24,054 nucleotides of DNA from a virus: the IMG/VR virus record IMGVR_UViG_3300032116_001297, positions 1 to 24,054 of that record. One strand, 5' to 3'. The notes beneath the pieces are model-generated. The model saw nothing but the letters and a program-made list of their open reading frames with translations. It was not told the DNA's origin and ran no database searches. This document shows positions 13,575 to 21,883 of this stretch, one piece after another; the first letter of the stretch is position 1; every line of letters starts with the position of its first letter. Both the position numbers and the translations under genes were made by a program.

Positions 13575-16500
13575 ATGATTTTAAGCAAGTCCCAACTTGT
13601 TGAGAACATACTTACTGAGCTATCTGATAATTCTACTGGACAAATATCGCCATACGATATACGTCATAATCTGTTAGATATTATAGATTCAGTAGCTGTA
13701 TTACTTCAAAACAATGAGTTAGATACTAATAACTTTTCTTCTCCCGCCACTAGAACCACTAGGGCTGGGCATTATACTATAGAAAATTTATCTTTAAATG
13801 GTTATTTTAGTATAGATAATTCTGCTTTTGGTTTCGCTTCTCTTAAATCTAACTATCAAGGCTCCAGAAATACAGCGGTAGGTTCTCATTCATTATCATG
13901 CAACGTGTATGGTGAAGATAATGCGGCTGTTGGATATAACGCTCTTGGTGGCAATACTAACGGTTTTGGTAATGTTGGTCTTGGCAATTACTCTTTAATA
14001 AATAATAAGATCGGTAACTTTAATGTTGCTATCGGACATGGCGCAGGATACTATGTTGATAGATTTACTTCTAATAAATTATTTATAGCCTCTCACCCCG
14101 TTGATGACTCTTACATATGCTCTAATCCTAATGGTTCTGGATTAGTACCATTATTATATGGAGATTTTGGTGCTAAGAAAGTTGGTATCAATACCAATAC
14201 TCTAAACTCTAACGGAACTCTAGAGGTTAATGGTGATATCACTCCATCATCTGGAAATATTAGCAGTCTAGGTAACTCTAGTTATAGGTGGAATAATTTA
14301 CATACCAACTATATATCTTTTAATAGCGGTGTTTATCTATCTGCCGACGAAAATATTATAACCAATACTAATATAGTCAGTAACAATAACAATTCAAGTA
14401 TTGGAACATTAAGCCAACCTTGGTCTGGTGGATACTTTGATAATATTGTAGTTAATGGCGTTGCTACTTTTAATAGATTTAATGCTTATGAAACCTGTGA
14501 ATATTATTGTAAAACAATCCATCTTGCCTCTAGCGGAGTTGTAGAAACTCTTGATGGCGGTGGTCCAACAAGTATATATGACTATGCTTATCAGTCTCCA
14601 TTAATTTATGAATGCTCTCTAATAACTGATGAACAAATGCTTGGTGCTGGCATCATAGCAAGCACAAGCGGTACTGGTTATCGCAGAGATTATAGATTCA
14701 CATTCTTACCACCATCTTCTGGTTTACAGTGCGATACTAACGGTTATGCCCAAGCTTCATGGTATACTAATACTACATTAGCTATTGATTCTGGAGCATA
14801 CCTAAGAACTAATCGAATAGTTAGCTATGATAATAACTGTCACGGGCTATTTTTTGATGGCGGAAATACATATATTGGAAGAAAAAATATACTAGACGCT
14901 AGACCTTCTAGTTCTAGTGGTAATATCGCGGGACTTGGAAACGTAAACTTTATTTCTAATTCTGGTATTATTAATGACTATGTGACCTCAATAGCGTCCT
15001 TAGAATCTGGCGTCAGCGTATCCACAAGAATGATTACTGGCGCTAAGCGAAGAGTTAAAGATTCTCTCAATAATAATAAAGACATTCTTACGGGCTTTGA
15101 ATTAAAATTTATTGATACAAGCTCACAAAACTTGTCTATACCATCTGACAGATTTGTTATTGGATCATACAATAATTCTTCTAACATGTTTAATACCATA
15201 TCCTTAATGAAGGACGGTTCTCAAGGTATTTTTGGAATTAATGGTCTTGGAGTATTATCAGAAAATATAGTTCCAAAAACCGCCTTGGATATTCGCACAA
15301 CTGGTAACGCCATTATTAGAGCCACGGCAGAAAACCAGAGTAAAACTATTGCTGCCTTACAGTTGTTTGGCGAACAAAGCTATGAATATAATGGTATAGA
15401 AATTGCTTATTTAAATACTAGCGGCGTTGCAGATCTAAGTATATACAAAGATTCTGGCAAGCAAGTATTCTTTAGGCTGTATGATAACAATACAGTTGGA
15501 CTATTTACCAGTAGCGGCACATCAAATGCCATGCTCACGCTTGGTGATAACTTTAGAAACACAGCCGCAATTAGTTTGAAAGATTATAGCGGTTCACCAA
15601 CTGCCACAAGCACATACGGTAAGCTTTTTGTAAAACCTAAAATTGCAGATTATCAAGCTCAGTCTGTATTCTTTATGGACGGCAGCGGTAATACTCATGA
15701 TCTTATTATAAATAAGTTTGACGTTAACGATGCTAGACTGTTATTCACTGATAATTTTGAGAATACTTTTGGCGGCTTACAATCTCCACGAACTAGGATT
15801 TTATCTGGAGCTAATGGTAACACGACTTTAGGACATAGATCATTATATTCTATCTCTAATGGCGATTTTAATATCGCGATAGGTTCACATGCTGCAAGCG
15901 GGCTAATAACTGGATCTAATAATACGATAATTGGTCCATATTCAGCTAGAAGTATATCAACTGGATCTAATAATATAGTTATTGGTAACAGTGGATTCAA
16001 TAACACTATAAATAGTGCAAGTCATAATATTGTAATAGGTAACAATTCTATAGGAAATAATACTAGTGGAAACTACAACTTTATTCTAGGTGCGCAACAT
16101 AATCTGGTATTACTACAAGGAACCCTAGGCCCAACCGATCAAGATAAACAGTTGTCTTTACCAAGCGGCGGTAAATTAAATATATTTGACAATACTAATG
16201 CCGATGCCCTTGGTCTTAGAGCTAATATTATAGAGGTTCAAGACTTTAGTGGCAATAATTACCCAGACAATACGTTATCCTTTAGATTTAAGGGTAATTC
16301 TTCGGCTGATCTTTTAACACTTAAGCATCACGTTGCACCGCTTAGCAAGACTCCAAACTATAACTCCGATAGTAATGACATTCCACACGCAGATCTTCGT
16401 GGAGATTTAAGACTACTAGGCTCAGTTAGATTCAGTGATGGAACTTCTTTAGATTCTTCTTCTCAAATAACTAATCTGAATGCTCAAGTTGCAACAGTTA

Positions 16501-16784
16501 GTGGTCAAATCTCTACTATAAACAGTGTTCTCAGTTCTATTTTTATTGAAGGAAATGTTTCTAGAGATATATCCTCGCCACAAGACCCATCAGTTCCAAC
16601 CTCTGGAAATCTTATTGTAAGGGATTCTCATTGGTACGATGTTGGTACTATAAATCTTGTAAATAGAGATAAAACCTTACATATTAGTGCTGGAGATTAC
16701 GTAATAGCTATCAAAATAAATAATGAATATAGACCGGTATGGGTTAGCACACAAAGTGCGCCCTGTCCCAACTTTGGCAATTAA
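13575..16784 (+). CDS. Large fibre/adhesin with YadA-like head repeats
   Basis: The product has 1069 residues. The N-terminal module (1-46, SKSQLVENILTELSDN then IRHNLLDIIDSV) is shared with the fibre at 17386 and probably anchors it to the virion. Two blocks of 17-residue repeats, N-x-x-h-G at each start (residues 97-157 and 747-840), match the left-handed beta-roll of YadA/Hia-type trimeric adhesin heads. Between them are fibre-type units such as SLGNSSYRWNNLHTN and IGTLSQPWSGGYFD. A short coiled coil (about 965-990) precedes the beta-rich tip. There is no secretion anchor, so it is a phage fibre rather than an autotransporter. It likely forms a trimer that binds host surface. Only weak ribosome binding is visible, 1 base after the previous stop, which suggests coupling. 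Confidence 0.85.
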   Translation: MILSKSQLVENILTELSDNSTGQISPYDIRHNLLDIIDSVAVLLQNNELDTNNFSSPATRTTRAGHYTIENLSLNGYFSIDNSAFGFASLKSNYQGSRNTAVGSHSLSCNVYGEDNAAVGYNALGGNTNGFGNVGLGNYSLINNKIGNFNVAIGHGAGYYVDRFTSNKLFIASHPVDDSYICSNPNGSGLVPLLYGDFGAKKVGINTNTLNSNGTLEVNGDITPSSGNISSLGNSSYRWNNLHTNYISFNSGVYLSADENIITNTNIVSNNNNSSIGTLSQPWSGGYFDNIVVNGVATFNRFNAYETCEYYCKTIHLASSGVVETLDGGGPTSIYDYAYQSPLIYECSLITDEQMLGAGIIASTSGTGYRRDYRFTFLPPSSGLQCDTNGYAQASWYTNTTLAIDSGAYLRTNRIVSYDNNCHGLFFDGGNTYIGRKNILDARPSSSSGNIAGLGNVNFISNSGIINDYVTSIASLESGVSVSTRMITGAKRRVKDSLNNNKDILTGFELKFIDTSSQNLSIPSDRFVIGSYNNSSNMFNTISLMKDGSQGIFGINGLGVLSENIVPKTALDIRTTGNAIIRATAENQSKTIAALQLFGEQSYEYNGIEIAYLNTSGVADLSIYKDSGKQVFFRLYDNNTVGLFTSSGTSNAMLTLGDNFRNTAAISLKDYSGSPTATSTYGKLFVKPKIADYQAQSVFFMDGSGNTHDLIINKFDVNDARLLFTDNFENTFGGLQSPRTRILSGANGNTTLGHRSLYSISNGDFNIAIGSHAASGLITGSNNTIIGPYSARSISTGSNNIVIGNSGFNNTINSASHNIVIGNNSIGNNTSGNYNFILGAQHNLVLLQGTLGPTDQDKQLSLPSGGKLNIFDNTNADALGLRANIIEVQDFSGNNYPDNTLSFRFKGNSSADLLTLKHHVAPLSKTPNYNSDSNDIPHADLRGDLRLLGSVRFSDGTSLDSSSQITNLNAQVATVSGQISTINSVLSSIFIEGNVSRDISSPQDPSVPTSGNLIVRDSHWYDVGTINLVNRDKTLHISAGDYVIAIKINNEYRPVWVSTQSAPCPNFGN

Positions 16785-16788
16785 TAAC

Positions 16789-16849
16789 TATGTGGACTCC
16801 AAGAGAGAGCGATAGGGATTGAGTGTATACTTATATGGATTTCCACATA
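16789..16849 (+). repeat. Inverted 8-base repeat flanking a promoter motif
   Basis: TATGTGGA (16789-16796) and its exact reverse complement TCCACATA (16842-16849) lie on either side of the GTGTATA motif at 16823-16838, with 45 bases between. It could fold the leader RNA or be a two-site operator. Chance is possible at this length. Confidence 0.35.
16823..16838 (+). promoter_or_regulatory. Putative late promoter before the connector gene
   Basis: GTGTATACTTATATGG begins 45 bases before the ATG at 16868. It has the exact heptamer with TATACT in the -10 place and no -35. It would start transcription inside the fibre block, so connector and second-fibre genes have their own supply of RNA. Confidence 0.65.
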
Positions 16850-16867
16850 TTTTAACGGGAATTTTAT

Positions 16868-17374
16868 ATGCAGTGGCAAGAACAAGCTAACATAATGGTC
16901 AGACACCTTATAAATGACGTAGATTCGTCAAATTATAAGTACACAGACGATAGAATAGATTCTGCCGTTTTAGTAGCAGCTAAACTTGTAGTATTAGAAC
17001 TTGATTTTAATAATCAGTACAGCATTAATGTGATTGAGCGCACGATTTCTCCAGACCCAATATCTGATGATTATTTTATGAATTTACTAGTATTAAAAAC
17101 TGCTGTAGTAATATTAGGTGGAGAGGTCAAAACTGAGGCTTCAAATGCTATATCTATTAAAGACGGACCATCTGCTATAGACTTGAGGGGAGTTTCTTCG
17201 ACTTTATTAGCATTATATCAAGATATATCCAAGAAATACGACGATTTAGTTTCTGACTACGGATATCACGGCTCTACCGGTCAGGCTATTCTTGGTCCAT
17301 ATTCTCCCGGAAGTGACTATGTGACACGTACAAATTCAGATCACGATTTTAGAAGCAATTATTTTAGATACTAA
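16868..17374 (+). CDS. Probable head-tail connector (adaptor) protein
   Basis: The product has 168 residues, mostly helical. The N-terminal part (QEQANIMVRHLINDVDSSNY, then YTDDRIDSAVLVAAKLVVLE) matches the pattern of phage head-tail adaptors: a helix starting a partial repeat, a YxDxxIxxAxxxAAxL run, then a second helical pair ending in VKTEASNAISIKDGPSAID. The C-terminal region is Gly/Tyr/Ser-rich and probably extended (residues 125-168). Adaptors sit under the portal and join the tail. It lies between two fibre genes, which is unusual, but has its own promoter-like motif. The family assignment is from overall shape, with no single diagnostic residue. A tail-completion role is the alternative. 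Confidence 0.55.
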   Translation: MQWQEQANIMVRHLINDVDSSNYKYTDDRIDSAVLVAAKLVVLELDFNNQYSINVIERTISPDPISDDYFMNLLVLKTAVVILGGEVKTEASNAISIKDGPSAIDLRGVSSTLLALYQDISKKYDDLVSDYGYHGSTGQAILGPYSPGSDYVTRTNSDHDFRSNYFRY

Positions 17375-17385
17375 TGGAGGATTAA

Positions 17386-18324
17386 ATGGCTATTTTATCA
17401 CAAGCACAGATTAAGGCTAATATTCAAGGTGAATTGGCCGATAATAACGCCGGTCTTATATCAGCTTATGATGTTCGTCATAACATGGAAGACCTTGTTG
17501 ATTCTATAAATCAAATTGTAGCTAGTGGAGACTTTGATGTGTCCACACCATTTACTGGAAGCAATGTTAGATTTCAGAAGCTAATTATAGCAGGATCTGG
17601 TATTAGTTTTCCAAATGCAGAGACTCCTGGAATTCAGTATGAGCCTTATCCAGGTCCAGGAAGTATTCAGCATAATCAGTTGGGAGGATTAGCCGTAGGG
17701 GATCCACACTTACAATATTTACCACTAAATGGCGTAAGAGTAATGTCTGCCAACCTTGGACTTGGTAACAATTGGATAAACTCTAGTGGAGCTTCAGACA
17801 TTGTTAGTAGTAGTAATAGGGGGCTTCAATTTCAAACTCAAACCACTAATACTGGCATAGTAGAGCAAGTCAAAGTAGGTTCTAATACAAGATTTGTTTT
17901 TAATACAGATAACTCTGTAATGTCTACGGCAAAAGGTGTAGCCAAGGCTTGGATAAGCTTTGATGCTAGTGGAGTAGACGGTTCTCCACAAGTATACTCA
18001 TCTTATAATGTAAAAGAATTACAGAAAATAGGTGTTGGTAAATTTAAAGTAATATTTAATTCTGGCATTTTAAGAAGCAATAATTATGTAGCACTGGGTA
18101 ATAGTAATTCTAGAGGCACTTCTAACAGTCCAGAAGATTTTGATCTAAATACAGTGGGCATTGTTGCTAGAAATGGCGATGACGCTTCTGTTCTTAGAAA
18201 TATGACGTTCTGCGTTCTAAATGACGGCAATCAGTTCGTAGATGCCGCACTTAATGACATTGTAGTATACGGATTAGCTCCTAATGAATCTAGCGGAGTG
18301 CCACCAGTAGTAACTGTTCTTTAA
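17386..18324 (+). CDS. Second fibre protein with shared N-terminal anchor
   Basis: The product has 312 residues. Residues 1-46 repeat the N-terminal module of the 1069-residue fibre (ILSQAQIKANIQGELADN, then LISAYDVRHNMEDLVDSI). Residues about 85-110 include a DPHLQYLPLNG unit often seen in fibres. The C-terminal half from about 186 (AKAWISFDASGVDG, then SYNVKELQKIGVGKFKVIF) matches a widespread phage tail-protein domain with the consensus AKAWVNFxGTxxxxIRxSYNVSSIxxxGxGxYTxxF. Thus it is a mosaic of an anchor, a linker and a common tip domain. GGAGG lies 7-8 bases upstream of the ATG. The role is a short accessory fibre or tip, probably trimeric. Confidence 0.8.
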   Translation: MAILSQAQIKANIQGELADNNAGLISAYDVRHNMEDLVDSINQIVASGDFDVSTPFTGSNVRFQKLIIAGSGISFPNAETPGIQYEPYPGPGSIQHNQLGGLAVGDPHLQYLPLNGVRVMSANLGLGNNWINSSGASDIVSSSNRGLQFQTQTTNTGIVEQVKVGSNTRFVFNTDNSVMSTAKGVAKAWISFDASGVDGSPQVYSSYNVKELQKIGVGKFKVIFNSGILRSNNYVALGNSNSRGTSNSPEDFDLNTVGIVARNGDDASVLRNMTFCVLNDGNQFVDAALNDIVVYGLAPNESSGVPPVVTVL

Positions 18325-18342
18325 TCCTGTTAGGAGTATATT

Positions 18343-20268
18343 ATGTCCCAGAACAAAATAAAAATATCTGATAGAATAAAAGAAATCAGTTATACAATGG
18401 GGACCGGTAACTTTTCCCTAAATGGGGCAGTTGCCGGATTTAGCTCCTTTGGTTCATCTTATTCTAATAATGATTCTTTATTTTACGCAGTTACTGATGG
18501 ATCAAGATATGAGATTGGTTCTGGATTATTCAAAACCGGCCCAATTAACTATATCGTTAGATTCCCACTAAAAAGTTCCAATAGCAATAATAGAGTAGAC
18601 TTTCCAGAGGGCGTAAAGGAAGTCTTTGTTACATATCCAGCAACCCACGCTGTATATATGGGTTCTGGTATAGACGGCTTAAGCACACCTTCTCAAAATG
18701 GTATTGCTTTCTGGTCATCTAGTAATACTTTAGATTATGATTCATCTATAGTTTGGGACAAGACATTCAAAAGACTAGGCGTTAACCATCCAACTCCAGA
18801 CTACGGGATTCATCTTGGTGGTAGTGGTCCAGAATCAGTCGTTAAAGCTTCTGGCTTTATGGTTGGAAGTTCTGGCATATATTTTCCTCCAAATAATGAT
18901 TATGCTGGTGGCGTTCAGTTTAGTCATTACGAAAAGAACAAATTAGATAGTCAAGCTCTTAGCGAAGGGAAAATTGGTCAACTTACTGGTACTAGTGCCG
19001 TATTTGATCTTAGCGGCGTGGCTAACCAATACATTCTATTTAAACCACAAAACGCTGGATTAGTCCTTGCTGGTCCACCAAGCGGGTGCGTTGCTCCATG
19101 TTCTCCAGCGTATCCAACATTTAGACAATTAACTATAGACGATGTTCCCGGTATATCATCTTTGTCTGGCATACTTAATAACAAGATTGTTACATTAATT
19201 GGCACTACAAATTCTGCCATAGTGTCAGTTTCTGGGTTATTAAACACAAAGATCAACGATGTGTCTGGTATTTTATCTGCTAATCAAGGAATTCCAGATG
19301 GAGATAAGGGAGATATATTAGTTACAAATACTGGAACTACATGGACGATTGATGCCAATGCTATCAATTCTACTAAATTAGCAAACTCTTCTGTTACGCC
19401 TCAGAAATTGAGCTTTAATAAGGCGTTAACTAATATTGTTGGAGGAAGACTAACGTTGACTTCTAATACTCCAGTAACTAGCTCTGACGCCACATCTAGC
19501 ATTGTTTACTATACCCCATACGTTGGCAGTTCTATTTGTTTGTATAATACATCAAGTGCAAGTTGGGACATTTTAGATTTTACACAAGCGTTTTTATCTT
19601 TAACCGGCTTGACATCTGGGAAAAATTATGACGTTTTCGCTTATAATAATAATGGAACTGTAACTTTGGAGCTTGGCACAGCTTGGTCTACTGATACCAC
19701 AAGAGCTACAAATTTATCCACACAGGACGGCGTTTATGTTCTCTCTGGAAATTTAAGCCGAAGATATCTTGGAACTATTCGTGCCACAACAAGTAATACT
19801 ACAGAAGACTCTCAAGCAAAAAGATTTGTTTGGAATATGTATAATAGAGTAAATAGATCTTTAAGAATATTGTCTTCTGCTGGCCCTTGGACATATAATG
19901 GAACATCTTGGAGACTACTAAACGCAGTCTCTTATCCAGTAGAAGTGGTTCAAGGATTATTTACAAATTCCGTAGCTCTAAACGCTGGCGTATTATTTAC
20001 AGCCGCCCAAACTAGTCCCACTGTTTTATACAGCTTTGCTATTGCTAAAGATTCTACTAGCGCGCCATTTATGGGAACCAGAATATCAAATATCAACGAT
20101 GCTACAAATGAACAACTATCAGTAACATTGTTTGATAATCCTGGTCTTGGATATCATTATTATACTTTACTAGAAAAGGGCAATGGGGCCGTCACATCAG
20201 CATACGCTCTGTTTGGATCAAATGCTAGCGATTATTTTGGTGGTATTCAAGGCTCTTGGGAGTGCTAA
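18343..20268 (+). CDS. Third fibre/tail protein, mosaic
   Basis: The product has 641 residues. The N-terminal domain (1-60, KISDRIKEISYTMGTGNFSL, then AVAGFSSFGSSYSN and YAVTDGSRYEIGSG) matches a domain common in phage virion proteins (DRVKETTxTxGTGxxxLxGAVxGFQxF). The middle has fibre-type repeats. Residues 365-505 (GGRLTLTSNTPVTSSDATS, YYTPYVGSSICLYN, then TTEDSQAKRFVWNMYNRVNR) match a second widespread fibre tip domain. The C-terminal 130 residues are a separate beta-rich segment. The gene therefore combines three modules known from different phages. AGGAG precedes the start. A receptor-binding or tail-surface role is inferred. Confidence 0.8.
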   Translation: MSQNKIKISDRIKEISYTMGTGNFSLNGAVAGFSSFGSSYSNNDSLFYAVTDGSRYEIGSGLFKTGPINYIVRFPLKSSNSNNRVDFPEGVKEVFVTYPATHAVYMGSGIDGLSTPSQNGIAFWSSSNTLDYDSSIVWDKTFKRLGVNHPTPDYGIHLGGSGPESVVKASGFMVGSSGIYFPPNNDYAGGVQFSHYEKNKLDSQALSEGKIGQLTGTSAVFDLSGVANQYILFKPQNAGLVLAGPPSGCVAPCSPAYPTFRQLTIDDVPGISSLSGILNNKIVTLIGTTNSAIVSVSGLLNTKINDVSGILSANQGIPDGDKGDILVTNTGTTWTIDANAINSTKLANSSVTPQKLSFNKALTNIVGGRLTLTSNTPVTSSDATSSIVYYTPYVGSSICLYNTSSASWDILDFTQAFLSLTGLTSGKNYDVFAYNNNGTVTLELGTAWSTDTTRATNLSTQDGVYVLSGNLSRRYLGTIRATTSNTTEDSQAKRFVWNMYNRVNRSLRILSSAGPWTYNGTSWRLLNAVSYPVEVVQGLFTNSVALNAGVLFTAAQTSPTVLYSFAIAKDSTSAPFMGTRISNINDATNEQLSVTLFDNPGLGYHYYTLLEKGNGAVTSAYALFGSNASDYFGGIQGSWEC

Positions 20269-20271
20269 TTT

Positions 20272-20769
20272 ATGATAAGTTATTTACACAATATGATTAG
20301 TAGTATAGTACCTATTGAGGGTCTATCAACAGCAGATGACGGTTCTATAATAGTACATTATATTGATACTCCAACTCCAGAGCAGTATCTTCAAATAAAT
20401 GCTATACTTAATAGCTTAGATTTACAGTTAGCCAAGTTCAATAAGCTAGAGGAACTTGAACAAGGTTGGAAAAACAGTATCGCAAGTGGGTGGGAAACTC
20501 CAGAAGGCTGGAAGTTGGGCTTAGACACACAAGATGTTACATTATTAACTGGAGCTTTTATATTAGCAAAAGAAGCTGCCGACGCTGGGCTTACTAATTC
20601 AACTAGTATTATTGATACCGCTGGCGAACCACATCAGCTAACCATTCAAGAACTAACTTCTTTAATGTTACAATACGGAAGTGCTAGAGCCACCCTTAGT
20701 GCTGAGTATGCTAATAAGAAACACGCCATACACAGCGCTACATCTATTTCAGAATTGGAATCAATATAA
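20272..20769 (+). CDS. Fibre-assembly-like protein (DUF4376-type C-terminal part)
   Basis: The product has 165 residues. The C-terminal 110 residues (56-165) have a helical pattern shared with DUF4376-like proteins, which occur after fibre genes: EEL then WETPEGWKLGLDTQDVTLLT, AFILAKEAADAG, IDTAGEPHQLTIQELTSLML. It directly follows the third fibre (3-base gap), the usual place of a fibre chaperone. The N-terminal 55 residues are variable, as expected if they meet a particular fibre. The ribosome binding site is modest (GGGAG). A chaperone or a small tail-tip protein are both possible. I lean to chaperone. Confidence 0.6.
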   Translation: MISYLHNMISSIVPIEGLSTADDGSIIVHYIDTPTPEQYLQINAILNSLDLQLAKFNKLEELEQGWKNSIASGWETPEGWKLGLDTQDVTLLTGAFILAKEAADAGLTNSTSIIDTAGEPHQLTIQELTSLMLQYGSARATLSAEYANKKHAIHSATSISELESI

Positions 20770-21251
20770 TGCCAGTATATGTTCCAGAAAGTGTTTTTGA
20801 TAAATACTATGATGTAATAGACTCCACCTTTGATATTTTTGGAGTAACATGTCAATTAGTATCTATAAATAAAGTGGAAGAACTAGTTGTTGATCCAGAC
20901 AATAATGTGCCAGAGAAAAATTCTATTAATGCCCACAGAGTACGAGGTGGTGATTATGAGCGTGGACATAAAATTGTAAAAGAAGTCGAAGTACTAAAAG
21001 ATATTAAGCTAAAAGTATATTGGGATGCTAGACAGTGGATTGGCGTTGGCGGAAACATACAAGTGCCAGACGGTTCTATTCAAACGATAGGATTCATGAA
21101 AGATTTACCACTAGTACTTAATGCTAAATCACTAATAGTTCATAAAAATATTAAAGAGTATAAAGAGTTAAGATTTGAGAGAATGGGCGAGCATACACCT
21201 ATGGGGTTAAGACAAGACAGATACTTTGCCTGTATGTGGAGAAGGGTGTAA
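20769..21251 (+). CDS. Probable connector/neck structural protein
   Basis: The product has 160 residues, beta-rich with a basic central stretch (RVRGGDYERGHKIVKEVEVL). A recognisable segment is YYDVIDSTFDIFGVTCQLVS (13-32) and a late WDARQWIGVGGNIQVPDGSI. I do not recognise a named family. The ATG overlaps the previous stop by one base (TAATG), so the gene is coupled. Its neighbours (two more structural genes, then the probable tail tube) suggest a head-closure or stopper protein. That is inference from position and size. Confidence 0.5.
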   Translation: MPVYVPESVFDKYYDVIDSTFDIFGVTCQLVSINKVEELVVDPDNNVPEKNSINAHRVRGGDYERGHKIVKEVEVLKDIKLKVYWDARQWIGVGGNIQVPDGSIQTIGFMKDLPLVLNAKSLIVHKNIKEYKELRFERMGEHTPMGLRQDRYFACMWRRV

Positions 21252-21883
21252 TGACACTTTCTATTAGACTTGTAGAAACAGAAAAGCAAATTACTAAAAA
21301 TATTAATTTAGCAATAGCCGATGTATTAACCCAAAAAATAAGATCTCAACAAAATTGGATACTATCTGAATTAGTCAAAATTGTACCATCTTGGATTAAA
21401 GCTCAGCCAGAAATACAGTCTTTACAATCTTACAGTACTGGATCTTTAGTGGCTTTATTTGGAATTCCTGGAGATACTAATTCAATAATAGAATCGATAT
21501 GTGCCTCAGTCGCAAATTCTATTAGTTTAAAATTTACTCCATTTAAAGCAAATCTAACTGGCGGATTAGAAATATACTTTCAACCATCTAATTTTGCTAA
21601 TTTATTGGCTTTACCAGAGGGCCATGTGAACATTAATAATGGAGATTTACACTGGCTAGATTGGCTATTAACGAAGGGCGACACTATTATCGTGGCTAAT
21701 TATAGTTACAATCCTCAAACTGGACTTGGACGATCTAATTTGGGAAACATGTTACCCGGTGGAGCTTTTAGAATTCCACCCCAATTCTCTGGTACAAATA
21801 CTGACAACTTTATTACTAGAGCGTTAATTGGTTCAACTCAAGAAACGGCCATAACCTCAATTATAAAGAGAGCTTTAGCTTAA
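21251..21883 (+). CDS. Probable tail-completion/neck protein
   Basis: The product has 210 residues from ATG 21251. The same frame could be read from a GTG at 21236 (five residues longer), but the ATG has GGAGAAGG (21238-21245) at a fitting distance, while the GTG is inside that ribosome binding site. N-terminal helices (ETEKQITKNINLAIADVLTQ) precede a central domain (LHWLDWLLTKGDTIIVANYS), then RIPPQFSGTNTDNFITRAL near the end. The pattern of a helical start followed by a W-rich strand segment and a C-terminal RxPPxFxGTxxDNFxTRAL ending is one I associate with phage neck or tail-completion proteins, without a firm family. It overlaps both neighbours by one base. Confidence 0.5.
   Translation: MTLSIRLVETEKQITKNINLAIADVLTQKIRSQQNWILSELVKIVPSWIKAQPEIQSLQSYSTGSLVALFGIPGDTNSIIESICASVANSISLKFTPFKANLTGGLEIYFQPSNFANLLALPEGHVNINNGDLHWLDWLLTKGDTIIVANYSYNPQTGLGRSNLGNMLPGGAFRIPPQFSGTNTDNFITRALIGSTQETAITSIIKRALA

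Noticed and set aside
13905-13912. GTGTATG inside the large fibre gene (and a similar GTGTATG near 4305 in the HNH gene)
   Set aside because: These are in coding sequence, differ at the seventh base and are not near a start codon of a downstream gene.
15695-16006. Minus-strand frame of 103 codons opposite the second YadA-like block
   Set aside because: It mirrors the regular repeat on the + strand and has no independent signal.
18330-18345. GGAGTATATTATG before the third fibre as another GTGTATA promoter
   Set aside because: It lacks GTG and merges the ribosome binding site with the start codon, leaving no room for a transcript start.
21236-21250. GTG start at 21236 for the neck-type protein
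   Set aside because: The GTG lies within the ribosome binding region GGAGAAGG, which suits the ATG at 21251.
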